Source: Azospirillum sp. TSA2s
GTDB lineage: Bacteria > Pseudomonadota > Alphaproteobacteria > Azospirillales > Azospirillaceae
DNA: 64,000 nt
Assembly: GCF_004923315.1 (NCBI RefSeq)
Contig: NZ_CP039647.1
Span: forward strand, 248,001-312,000
Direction: 5' to 3'
Numbering within the stretch: the stretch's first letter is position 1; every line of letters begins with the position of its first letter. Under the pieces are notes generated by a model. The model was not told the DNA's origin and did no database searches. It worked only from the letters and a program-made list of their open reading frames with translations. The position numbers and the translations under genes were made by a program. Shown here one piece after another: positions 36,950-45,134 of the stretch.

Positions 36950-38238
36950 TTGAATATCCGCTGCCGGGCGGCCTCAAGCCGCTCAAGCACGGTGTCGGAA
37001 CGCTTGGGATTGGCCAGAAATTCCTGGAAGCCTTTCATCCCGACCTGTGCCATTTCCGGGTCGGTGTCCCGGTCGTAGAACTGCGCCGATCCCTGCGCGT
37101 TCTTCGCCAGAGCCATTTGCGACTGGGCGAAGGCATCACCGGTAATGTCGACGTCGGTCCGCGCCGGCAGTACGGCCCCGCCCAAGGCGAAGGCCTTGAG
37201 ATTGTCCGGCTGCGCGAGGAAAGCCAGGAAGCTGCGGGCAAGGGGCTTGTTCTTCGCCCCGCTCGGGATGGTCACCCCATTGACCGAGATTTCCTCGGCC
37301 TTGGGCACCGACGGGTCGATCACCGGGAACGGAAAGAAGCCGATGTTGCCATGGGCCTCGGCGGGAAGCGAGGTGAGGACATACGGCCCGAGCAGATACA
37401 TGGCGGCCTTGCCCTGAGCGAGGAACGGAATTGCCTCCTGCCAACCGTAGGACGACGCGTTGTCGAGGAAATAGCCCTTGCCGATCGGCTCACCCCATTT
37501 TGCGAAAACCGCCTTCACGCGTGGATCCGTGTAAGAGGCCTTGCCGTCCATAAGCTGCATGTGGAAATCAAGGCCATTCATGCGCATGTCGAGATAATCG
37601 AACCACAGTGCGTTGGCCCAGAGATCGCGGGTCCCGATGGTGAAGGGAGTAATGCCGGACGCCTTGATCTTAGCCGCTGCGGCCATCAGTTCGTCCCACG
37701 TCGCTGGCGGTGCGACTCCGACTTTTTCGAACACCTGCTTGTTATAGAAGAACCCCCATGTCGTGAAGTTCGTCGGCATCATGTACTGCTTGTCGCCTTC
37801 GGAGACAGCCGGCAGCCAGGGCTTCATCACGTCCGTCAGATTGTTCTCGGCAAAGAAGCCGCTCATATCGTCGAACAGGTTGCGCTTGGTAAAGGTCTTC
37901 ATGCGCGCGCCGGTGAACCAGAAGGCGACGTCGGGCGGGTTGGTGACAAGAAAGTTTCGGATCGAGGTTTTGTAGGACTCCACGTCGCTGTAGTTGATCG
38001 TGACCTTGACTCCTGGATTCTTGGCCTCGAAATCCGCGGCAATCTTGTTCATCGCCGCCTTCTGCCCGGCGCCGCTGCGGTCGGAATTAACGACGAGCGT
38101 CTGCTCATCGGCGGCGTAAACCCCGGTGGGCAGCGTGATAGCCGCGGCCATGCCCAACACGGCGACGGCGGCTCCAAGGGCTCGTCGGCTGATGCGCCGG
38201 CGTGAATTGGACGTGGTGGTGGCCGAACGGTCGGTCAT
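36946..38238 (-). CDS. Carbohydrate ABC transporter substrate-binding protein
   Basis: Periplasmic binding protein of 430 residues. The N-terminus has a twin-arginine-like stretch (SRRRISRRALGAAVAVLGMA) before the signal cleavage near YAADEQ, so Tat export is possible. The body has the family-1 solute-binding pattern (AADFEAKNPGVKVTINYSDV, YMMPTNFTTWGFFYNKQVFE, GKAAMYLLGPYVL). ATG 38238 has GGGGAG 6 nt upstream. Second gene in the operon headed by the ATPase. Confidence 0.9.
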   Translation of the reverse strand: MTDRSATTTSNSRRRISRRALGAAVAVLGMAAAITLPTGVYAADEQTLVVNSDRSGAGQKAAMNKIAADFEAKNPGVKVTINYSDVESYKTSIRNFLVTNPPDVAFWFTGARMKTFTKRNLFDDMSGFFAENNLTDVMKPWLPAVSEGDKQYMMPTNFTTWGFFYNKQVFEKVGVAPPATWDELMAAAAKIKASGITPFTIGTRDLWANALWFDYLDMRMNGLDFHMQLMDGKASYTDPRVKAVFAKWGEPIGKGYFLDNASSYGWQEAIPFLAQGKAAMYLLGPYVLTSLPAEAHGNIGFFPFPVIDPSVPKAEEISVNGVTIPSGAKNKPLARSFLAFLAQPDNLKAFALGGAVLPARTDVDITGDAFAQSQMALAKNAQGSAQFYDRDTDPEMAQVGMKGFQEFLANPKRSDTVLERLEAARQRIFK

Positions 38239-38299
38239 GCGTTTCTCCCCATACACTTCTTGTGGCTGATTGGATGGTGGCGCGGGTGCAGCTCGGCGT

Positions 38300-39352
38300 T
38301 CAGGCCAGCCGTCGGCCCGAAGCCGTGTCAAACAGGTGGACGCGGGCGGCATCGGGAAGGATGCGGATGGTCTCCCCGGGCTTCGGCAACACGCGGTCGC
38401 GGAACACGCAGACGATTTCCTGCGAACCGCTGCGAACCACGATCTGGGTTTCGGAACCCGTGGGCTCCACCACCACGACCTCGACAGGGACGCCTGCGTC
38501 GGTCAGACTAAAATGCTCAGGTCGGATGCCATAGACCGCCGCGCGCTCGCTCGCCGGAGCGACATCACTGAGCGGCAGCCGAAAGCCGTCTTGGGTGATG
38601 AAAGTGTTGCCCTCAGTCCGCCCATTCAGGAAGTTCATGGCCGGCGACCCAATGAAGCCGGCGACGAATATGTTGTCCGGCCGATCGTAGAGATCGAGCG
38701 GTGCGCCGATCTGTTCGATGGCGCCATCACGCATGACCACGATCTTGCTGGCCATGGTCATGGCTTCGATCTGGTCGTGCGTCACGTAAATCGTCGTGGT
38801 CTTCAGGCGCTGATGCAGTTCTTTGATTTCGGAGCGCATGGCAACGCGCAACTTGGCATCGAGATTTGACAGAGGTTCGTCGAAGAGAAAGACCTGCGGA
38901 TCGCGCACGATGGCGCGGCCCATGGCCACGCGCTGGCGCTGGCCGCCGGAGAGCTGGCGGGGGTAGCGGTCGAGCAGGGCGCCGAGGCCGAGAATCCGCG
39001 CGGCGTGGTCGACGCGCTGGGTGATCGCCTCTTTCGGCGCCTTCCGCAAGTTGAGGGAGAACGCCATGTTCTCCGCCACCGTCATGTGCGGGTAAAGTGC
39101 GTAGCTTTGGAACACCATGGCGATGTCGCGTTCCTTCGGCGGAACGTTGTTCACCACGCGTGGCCCGATGCGGATTTCGCCGGCAGATACGGTTTCAAGG
39201 CCGGCGATCATACGCAAGAGCGTGGATTTCCCGCAACCGGACGGACCAACGAGAATAACGAACTCTCCGTCCTCGATGTCCACCGAGACGCCGCGGAGAA
39301 TGTGCGTCGCGCCGAAGCTTTTGTGCACGTTGGCGATGTTCACAGAAGTCAT
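38300..39352 (-). CDS. Carbohydrate ABC transporter ATP-binding protein (UgpC/MsmK-like)
   Basis: ATPase of 350 residues with Walker A VGPSGCGKSTLL, Q-loop MVFQSYALYPHM, signature LSGGQRQRVAMGRAI, Walker B VFLFDEPLSNLDAKLR and H-loop VTHDQIEA, followed by the regulatory TOBE region (RPEHFSLTDAGVPVEVVVVE). ATG 39352 is the usual family start (MTSVNIANVHKSFG). First gene of the minus-strand transport operon; the TetR-type palindrome at 39517-39534 lies about 165 nt upstream. Confidence 0.92.
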   Translation of the reverse strand: MTSVNIANVHKSFGATHILRGVSVDIEDGEFVILVGPSGCGKSTLLRMIAGLETVSAGEIRIGPRVVNNVPPKERDIAMVFQSYALYPHMTVAENMAFSLNLRKAPKEAITQRVDHAARILGLGALLDRYPRQLSGGQRQRVAMGRAIVRDPQVFLFDEPLSNLDAKLRVAMRSEIKELHQRLKTTTIYVTHDQIEAMTMASKIVVMRDGAIEQIGAPLDLYDRPDNIFVAGFIGSPAMNFLNGRTEGNTFITQDGFRLPLSDVAPASERAAVYGIRPEHFSLTDAGVPVEVVVVEPTGSETQIVVRSGSQEIVCVFRDRVLPKPGETIRILPDAARVHLFDTASGRRLA

Positions 39353-39488
39353 GTGCGCCTTGCTCGAAACTGTGTGAGATGGGCGAGCCGGCTCCGAGAA
39401 CCGGCCCAACCTCTCGCAGGCGCGCCCCTCGGTCGTATCGCTTGGGCGAGGCCCTTGTGGCAGCCCCGGATTGTTTTGAAAACTAACA

Positions 39489-39517
39489 TTGACGGGTTGG
39501 GTCGTCAATGCGATAGT
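39489..39517 (+). promoter_or_regulatory. Candidate sigma70-type promoter for maoC-tetR
   Basis: TTGACG (-35) and GATAGT (-10, 4 of 6) separated by 17 nt, pointing at the MaoC gene. TTGACG also forms an inverted repeat with CGTCAA (39503-39508). The -10 touches the TetR-type palindrome that follows. Confidence 0.45.
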
Positions 39518-39534
39518 TACTTATCAATAAGTAA
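39517..39534. promoter_or_regulatory. TetR-type operator 1
   Basis: Perfect 7-4-7 palindrome TTACTTATCAATAAGTAA between the transporter operon and the MaoC gene. A near-identical site precedes the CoA-transferase gene at 41051-41068. The best candidate regulator is the TetR protein encoded at 40134. Confidence 0.75.
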
Positions 39535-39566
39535 GTTTTTCGACACCGAGCGAGCAGGATGACCGA

Positions 39567-40076
39567 ATGACGGAAGGATTGATGCCGACACAGGGCATTG
39601 CGGCTGGACGCAAGCTTGCGGCGGGTGAGTATGGGTTCGACGATGTCGATACATGCGACTCGTATGAGACCGCGGGTGTCACCGTGACCGAAACGCACGT
39701 CGTTGGTTTCGCAGGGCTTTCGGGCGATCTCTTCGACGTGCACATGGATGACCAATTCGCCCGGGAGGCCGGCTTCCCCGGCCGCATCGCGCATGGCCTG
39801 CTGGGGCTTGCCCTGGCCGACGGTCTCAAGACCCGCTGCAAGGTCCATCTCAAGGGGATCGCGACGCTGAGCTGGAACTGGTCTTTCCGGGCGCCGTTGA
39901 TGATCGGCGACCGGATCCATGTGCGGATCACGATCAGGGCGAAGCGCGCCACCAAGCGGTCCGATCGCGGCATCGTCACGCTCGGCATGGAAGTGATCAA
40001 CCAGGACGGGGTCGTTGTCCAGGATGGCGAGTCGCTTCTCTTGATGCGGGCGGGAACACCCGGAGTCACGACTTGA
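39567..40076 (+). CDS. MaoC-family (hot-dog fold) dehydratase
   Basis: Protein of 169 residues with a MaoC/R-hydratase pattern: VTVTETHVVGFAGLSGDLFD, then VHMDDQFAREAGFPGRIAHG with the catalytic Asp and His positions. Family members hydrate or dehydrate acyl-CoA thioesters. With the nearby CoA-transferase this suggests that the pathway involves CoA esters. It starts 32 nt after the palindromic operator and is followed by the TetR gene. Confidence 0.85.
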   Translation: MTEGLMPTQGIAAGRKLAAGEYGFDDVDTCDSYETAGVTVTETHVVGFAGLSGDLFDVHMDDQFAREAGFPGRIAHGLLGLALADGLKTRCKVHLKGIATLSWNWSFRAPLMIGDRIHVRITIRAKRATKRSDRGIVTLGMEVINQDGVVVQDGESLLLMRAGTPGVTT

Positions 40077-40133
40077 CCCGCAGCGCAACTTCGTTCATGC
40101 GAAGAACTGTTAACGCCTGGACTGGATAGACGA

Positions 40134-40922
40134 ATGCCGCGAAAGCAGACCTCAGATACGTTACCGGCCGGGCGCTCCAGCATGCCGGACAGCATCAAAG
40201 CCATCGCGACCGAGTTGCTGATCGCTCACGGCTATCATGGGATGAACTTCCGGAGCATAGCGGAGCAACTCGACATCACGACGACCAACATTCATTACCA
40301 TTTCGGCAACAAACAGCGGCTCGTCGATGAGGTTGTCCAGGACTACGTGGCGGATGCCACCGCCCGTCACCGGGCGATCTGGCTTGACGAGAAAATAACC
40401 CTGGCAGACAAACTGCGCCGGGTGGTTGATTACAACTATGAACGCTACAAACGGTTCAATCGCGGAAAGCACACGGGTCAGCCCTGGAGTCTGATCGGGC
40501 GGCTTCGGTTGGAAAGCAATGTTTTGAGCGAGGTCGCCCGCGCCAGCCTCGCCTCTTTCACCACCTCCGTCCACGATGCCATCCGGCTCGCGGTCGAAAT
40601 GGCCTGGCAGAAGGGGGAATTGCGTCCCGACACGCCACGGGAGGATTTGGCCTTCCTGATCATCAACATCGTGAACAGCTCCTCGGTGTTCACGCAGGAC
40701 GCCGGCAGCTTCGAGCGGCTGGAGTTGTTTTTCGAGGCCTTCGTCCGCGTCATGCTCTCTGCGTATGCGGCCGACCCAATTGCGGCCGGCACCACACCAG
40801 CCAAGCTCGACGCCGCCAGCGGCGCGGCGGATGCGTCCGCGGCGATGGCCGGAAGCGGAGAGCCCGCTTCCGAACCGGCCCCGGCGCGGACCAGCCGGAC
40901 ACGACGGGCCAAAAAGGCCTGA
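40134..40922 (+). CDS. TetR-family transcriptional regulator
   Basis: Protein of 262 residues. The N-terminal helix-turn-helix is clear (YHGMNFRSIAEQLDITTTNI, then HYHFGNKQRLVDEVVQDYV). The ligand-binding helical region follows to about residue 215, then an Ala/Pro-rich tail ending in a basic patch (TSRTRRAKKA), which is unusual. It is flanked by two copies of a palindrome typical of TetR operators, so it probably represses the transporter operon, its own operon and the CoA-transferase operon. Confidence 0.88.
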   Translation: MPRKQTSDTLPAGRSSMPDSIKAIATELLIAHGYHGMNFRSIAEQLDITTTNIHYHFGNKQRLVDEVVQDYVADATARHRAIWLDEKITLADKLRRVVDYNYERYKRFNRGKHTGQPWSLIGRLRLESNVLSEVARASLASFTTSVHDAIRLAVEMAWQKGELRPDTPREDLAFLIINIVNSSSVFTQDAGSFERLELFFEAFVRVMLSAYAADPIAAGTTPAKLDAASGAADASAAMAGSGEPASEPAPARTSRTRRAKKA

Positions 40923-41050
40923 GCTGGCCGCGCCGCCGCACCGGCGGCGGTTGCCCGCAATGTCGCTCCAGCGCACGGGCGACAACCGATGAAAATCATG
41001 CCGCGAAACTGTCCAGTATGCTGACGAAGCTGTTGCGCCGTCCCAAATTT

Positions 41051-41068
41051 TGACTTATCAGTAAGTAA
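41051..41068. promoter_or_regulatory. TetR-type operator 2
   Basis: TGACTTATCAGTAAGTAA matches the operator at 39517 (ACTTATCARTAAGTAAG is common to both) and retains the inverted symmetry with one mismatch. It sits 43 nt before the CoA-transferase start. A further inverted repeat TGCACC-GCT-GGTGCA follows at 41072-41086. Confidence 0.75.
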
Positions 41069-41111
41069 GTTTGCACCGCTGGTGCACCGAAAATCATGAA
41101 AAGGAAGGACC

Positions 41112-42698
41112 ATGCGGGTCATTACAGCTGACGCTGCGGCGGCGCTCGTGCACGATGGCGACACCGTTCTCATTGCCGGCTCGGGCGCTGGTCATGGAGT
41201 ACCGGAGTCCTTGATCGAAGCCGTGGAGCGCCGCTTCCTGTCCTCCGGACTGCCGAAGTCGATCACCTCCATCCATCCGGTCGGCATCGGGAACCGCGGC
41301 GAACGGGGGGCATCCCGCCTCGCGCATGCGGGCCTTCTGAAGCGGATTGTCTGCGGCACCATCGTGGACGCGCCGCCGGTCGCGGCGATGGCGAGCCGCA
41401 ATGAAATTGAAGCCTACACCCTGCCGCAAGGCGCCCTGTCCCAGCTTCTGCGCGAGATCGCGGCCGGCCGGCCCGGCCTGCTCACCCACGTCGGACTTCA
41501 CACCTTCGTTGACCCCCGCATTTCGGGTGGCCGGCAGAGCACCCGCTCGACGGAAGAACTCGTGGAGCTGGTCGAGCTGAAGGGGCGGGAGTGGCTGTTC
41601 TATAAGCCCTTCGGGATCGACGTGGCCTTCCTGCGTGGAACCACGGCGGACGAAGATGGCAATATCTCCATGGAGCATGAGGCGATCTTCGGCGACGCGC
41701 TGTCGATGGCCCAGGCGACGAAACGCTGCGGCGGCCTGGTCATCGTCCAGGTGAAGCGTCTCGCCCGCCGTGGCACGCTACCGGGCAAGACCGTAAAGGT
41801 TCCCGGAATGCTGGTCGACGCCGTGGTGGTCGCGTCGGACCAGGCTCAGACCTACCAGACCGCCCACGACCCGGCCTTCGCCGGCGAGCTGCGCATCCCG
41901 CTCGACGCCTTTCCCAAGCTGCCGCTGGACGAGCGCAAGATCGTCGCCCGGCGCTGCGCCATGGAGCTGGAGGCGGGCGCCGTCTGCAACGTCGGATCCG
42001 GGATCTGCACAGGCATCGGCTTGGTTGGCGCCGAGGAGGGCGTCCTCGACCACATCGTCCTGACCAACGAACAGGGCCTGATTGGTGGCGCCCCGGCCAG
42101 CGGTCTCGACGCCGGCGCTTCGCGCAACTACGCCGCCATGATCGATCAGCCCTACCAGTTCGACTTCTACGATGGCGGCGGTCTGGATATTGCGTTTCTG
42201 TCGGCGGTCGAAGTGGACGCTCAGGGCAGCGTGAACATCAGCCGCTTCGCCAACCGGGTGGTCGGAATCGGCGGCTTCGTCAACATCAGCCAGAACGCCA
42301 AGAAGATGGTGTTCGGCGGCACCTTCACCGCCGGCGGCCTCAAGATCGAGGCTGGGAACGGAACGCTGGCCATCCGTGAGGAGGGGCGGCATCACAAGTT
42401 CGTCAACACTCTGGAGCAGATCTCCTACAGCGGCCCCTACGCGCAGTCGCGCGGGCAGGTGACCTTGTTCGTGACGGAGCGCGCGGTGTTTCAGACGACC
42501 GAACGCGGGCTGGAGCTGATCGAGATTGCGCCGGGCATCGACCTGGAGCGGGACGTTCTGGGCCAGATGGATTTCCGGCCGGCTATTTCGGACTCCCTGC
42601 GCATCATGGACAGCCGTCTGTTCCGGCCGGAGCCAATGGGGCTTGCGGAAGGCTTTGCCGGGAAAAGCCGGCCGGTCCATCCGCGTCTCGCGTCCTGA
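41112..42698 (+). CDS. YdiF-type acyl-CoA:carboxylate CoA-transferase
   Basis: Family I CoA-transferase of 528 residues with both alpha and beta parts in one chain (alpha: VHDGDTVLIAGSGAGHGVPE; beta from about residue 295). The catalytic Glu is in LTNEQGLIGGAPASG (about 320), forming a glutamyl-CoA intermediate in this family. C-terminal FVTERAVFQTTERGLELIEI is typical. It activates or deactivates a short acid at the expense of a CoA ester. AAGGAAGG precedes the ATG. First gene of a plus-strand operon with the AroE-like and DUF993 genes. Confidence 0.92.
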   Translation: MRVITADAAAALVHDGDTVLIAGSGAGHGVPESLIEAVERRFLSSGLPKSITSIHPVGIGNRGERGASRLAHAGLLKRIVCGTIVDAPPVAAMASRNEIEAYTLPQGALSQLLREIAAGRPGLLTHVGLHTFVDPRISGGRQSTRSTEELVELVELKGREWLFYKPFGIDVAFLRGTTADEDGNISMEHEAIFGDALSMAQATKRCGGLVIVQVKRLARRGTLPGKTVKVPGMLVDAVVVASDQAQTYQTAHDPAFAGELRIPLDAFPKLPLDERKIVARRCAMELEAGAVCNVGSGICTGIGLVGAEEGVLDHIVLTNEQGLIGGAPASGLDAGASRNYAAMIDQPYQFDFYDGGGLDIAFLSAVEVDAQGSVNISRFANRVVGIGGFVNISQNAKKMVFGGTFTAGGLKIEAGNGTLAIREEGRHHKFVNTLEQISYSGPYAQSRGQVTLFVTERAVFQTTERGLELIEIAPGIDLERDVLGQMDFRPAISDSLRIMDSRLFRPEPMGLAEGFAGKSRPVHPRLAS

Positions 42699-42730
42699 CC
42701 GACGCTGCAAAGCGGGGAAGGAAAAGCATC

Positions 42731-43540
42731 ATGGGCCATCAAGCCACCATCACAGGCACGACCCGCCTTTTCGTCATCATCGGCGATCCGATTGATCAGG
42801 TACGCTCGCCCCAGGTCTTCAACCCGCTGCTGACCGGCGCCGGCCGGGATGCCGTGCTGGTCCCGGTCCATGTGCGTCCCGGCGGTCTCGCTGCGGCTTT
42901 CCAGGGGTTCCGTGCGATGGACAACCTCGAGGGCATCGTCGTTACCGTGCCGCACAAGTTGGCCGCCGCCCGTCTGATCGACGGCATCGGGCCGACCGGC
43001 CGGCTGGTGGGTGGGGTGAACGCGGTGCGGCGCGAGCCTGACGGGCGGCTGGTCGGCGATATGTTCGACGGACAGGGTTTCCTGATCGGGCTGCGCCGTG
43101 CCGGTCACGCCCCCGAAGGGCGGCGCGCGTTGCTGGTCGGCGCGGGCGGGGCCGGCAGCGCGGTCGGCTTCGCTCTGGCCGGGGCAGGGGTGGAGCGACT
43201 CACCATCGTCGATGTCGATGCGGCCAAGGCGGATGGATTGGCATCAGCCGTCGCCGCGGCGTGTCCGCAGGTTCGCGTTGACCGTGGGCCTGCGGTGCCG
43301 GATGGCCACGATCTGGTGATCAACGCCACGCCGCTGGGCATGCGGCCCGACGATCCGCTGCCCCTGGATCCCGCGCGCCTCACACCGGGAATACTCGTGG
43401 CCGACATCATCATGAAGCCGGCGGTCACGCCGCTTCTGCACGCCGCGGCTGCGCGTGGCTGCATCGTTCACCCAGGTAAGGCCATGCTGGACAGCCAAGC
43501 TGAAGCCATCGCGGGTTTTTTCGGCATCCCCCTGCCTTAG
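42731..43540 (+). CDS. Shikimate dehydrogenase-like oxidoreductase (variant substrate site)
   Basis: AroE-superfamily protein of 269 residues. The NADP-binding loop LLVGAGGAGSAVGFALAG and the catalytic Lys in VTVPHKLAA are kept. The substrate motif, normally S-x-S-P followed by H-N, reads QVRSPQVFN here: the first Ser and the His are absent. The usual NTDGxGF is DMFDGQGF. These changes suggest a substrate other than shikimate. It starts 32 nt after the CoA-transferase. A housekeeping AroE is expected elsewhere. It may oxidise a hydroxylated ring or cyclitol acid; this is inference. Confidence 0.85.
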   Translation: MGHQATITGTTRLFVIIGDPIDQVRSPQVFNPLLTGAGRDAVLVPVHVRPGGLAAAFQGFRAMDNLEGIVVTVPHKLAAARLIDGIGPTGRLVGGVNAVRREPDGRLVGDMFDGQGFLIGLRRAGHAPEGRRALLVGAGGAGSAVGFALAGAGVERLTIVDVDAAKADGLASAVAAACPQVRVDRGPAVPDGHDLVINATPLGMRPDDPLPLDPARLTPGILVADIIMKPAVTPLLHAAAARGCIVHPGKAMLDSQAEAIAGFFGIPLP

Positions 43541-43673
43541 CCGCCCTCCGCTCCCAACGTCATCGTCCGACACCGAGCCTTATCGGGCGCACGAAAGTCG
43601 GCGGGTGTATCCGCGTCGACGCCTGTGCTCCGCATTCAGTGTCGTTTAGCCCACACGATTTCTGGAAACATCC

Positions 43674-44843
43674 ATGTCCTTGACGATCCGCCTGCCGCGC
43701 CCCGACCGCACACTGGAGGCCTACGAGGTCGCGCCCGCCCGCGGGTTTCCGGGCAAGATCACGGGGCCACTGAACCGTGTCGCCTTCGCCGCTGCGCATG
43801 TGGTCGCCGACCCACTGGCCGAAAATGACCCTTGGCTGACCCCGGCCATCGATTGGGACCGCACCATCGCCTTCCGCGAACATCTCTGGGATCTCGGCTT
43901 TGGTGTTGCTGAGGCGATGGATACCGCGCAGCGCGGCATGGGCATGGACTGGTCGGCTTCGTTGGATCTCATCCGACGCTCATTGGATGCTGCTCAGCCG
44001 CGCGGCGGCTTGGTGTTCAGCGGAGCCGGCACCGACCACCTCGTTCTGGAGGACATCCGCTCGGTCGATGATGTCATCCGAGCCTACGAGGAGCAGGTGT
44101 CGGCCGTGGAGGCGCTTGGCGGCCGCATCATCCTGATGGCATCGCGCGCCCTGGCCCGCGTGGCACGCTCCCCTGAGGACTACGTCCAGGTCTATTCCCG
44201 CATCCTGTCTCAGGTGCGCGAGCCGGTGATCATCCACTGGCTGGGCGATATGTTCGACCCGGCGCTGACCGGGTATTGGGGCACGCGCGACCTTGATGCG
44301 GCGATGGACACGGCGGTCTCCATCATCAACGACCACGCCGCCAAGGTGGACGGCGTGAAGATCTCACTGCTCGACAAGGACAAGGAGATCGCCATGCGCG
44401 GCCGGCTGGACCCGGTAGTGCGTATGTACACGGGCGACGATTTCAACTATGCGGAGTTGATTGCTGGGGACGAGACGGGCTACTCGCACGCGCTGCTCGG
44501 CATTTTCGACGCCATCGCCCCGGCTGCGTCCGTTGCGTTGGCGGCCTTGGCGCAGGGCGACCCCGCGTCATTCCACGCCATTCTGAAGCCCACCGTGCCG
44601 CTGTCACGCCACATCTTTGGAGCGCCGACCCGCTTCTACAAGACCGGTGTCGTGTTCATGGCCTATCTGAACGGCCACCAGGATCATTTTACGATGATCG
44701 GAGGGCAGGAGGGCGCCCGGTCCACCTTGCATCTGACGGAGATCTTCAAGCTCGCCGACAAGGCCGGACTGCTGCGCGATCCGGAAAGGGCGGTGCGTCG
44801 CATGGCCGAGGTCCTGGCGGTGCGCGGGATCGAGGCGGCATGA
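43674..44843 (+). CDS. DUF993 / dihydrodipicolinate synthase-like lyase
   Basis: Protein of 389 residues in the DapA-like aldolase superfamily. The segment KVDGVKISLL supplies a Lys (about 229) at the position of the DapA Schiff-base Lys, followed by MYTGDDFNYAELIAGDETGY and SHALLGIFDAIAPAA, matching the DapA layout. The N-terminal 60 residues are family specific. Substrate and product are not known to me. It overlaps the isomerase remnant by ATGA and lies downstream of the CoA-transferase and AroE-like genes, so it probably cleaves a keto or cyclic intermediate of the same pathway. Confidence 0.87.
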   Translation: MSLTIRLPRPDRTLEAYEVAPARGFPGKITGPLNRVAFAAAHVVADPLAENDPWLTPAIDWDRTIAFREHLWDLGFGVAEAMDTAQRGMGMDWSASLDLIRRSLDAAQPRGGLVFSGAGTDHLVLEDIRSVDDVIRAYEEQVSAVEALGGRIILMASRALARVARSPEDYVQVYSRILSQVREPVIIHWLGDMFDPALTGYWGTRDLDAAMDTAVSIINDHAAKVDGVKISLLDKDKEIAMRGRLDPVVRMYTGDDFNYAELIAGDETGYSHALLGIFDAIAPAASVALAALAQGDPASFHAILKPTVPLSRHIFGAPTRFYKTGVVFMAYLNGHQDHFTMIGGQEGARSTLHLTEIFKLADKAGLLRDPERAVRRMAEVLAVRGIEAA

Positions 44844-45134
44844 TGCGGGATTTTGCGTCCGATCACCGCTGGCTGTCGATCAACACCGCTACGGTCCGCA
44901 AGCAAGGCACTCTTCTGCAGATCGCCGACGCCGGCGCCCGTCAAGGAATCCGAGCCATATCGCCCTGGCGAGACCAAGTGGCGGAGGTCGGGCTCGACAA
45001 TGCGGTGCGAGGCGGGGGTTGGAGATAACCGGTTACTGTCGCTGAGGCATATTCCCGGCCGCCTCGTCCAAACGGGCGGAGGTCCGTGATGACAATCGCC
45101 GCGCGGTGGACGAGGCAGTGGCACTCGGCGCCCC
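44840..45134 (+). pseudogene. Sugar phosphate isomerase/epimerase, N-terminal remnant
   Basis: Starts by ATGA overlap with the DUF993 gene and reads FASDHRWLSINTATVRKQGT, then ISPWRDQVAEVGLDNAVR, the typical start of xylose-isomerase-like TIM-barrel proteins found beside DUF993. A frame change near 45010 and an in-frame stop follow (ITGYCR then TGA), with GIFPAA and RDDNRRAVDEAVALGAPDL still readable. An IS3 element then cuts it off. The rest of the gene is not on the far side of the element. Confidence 0.82.
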
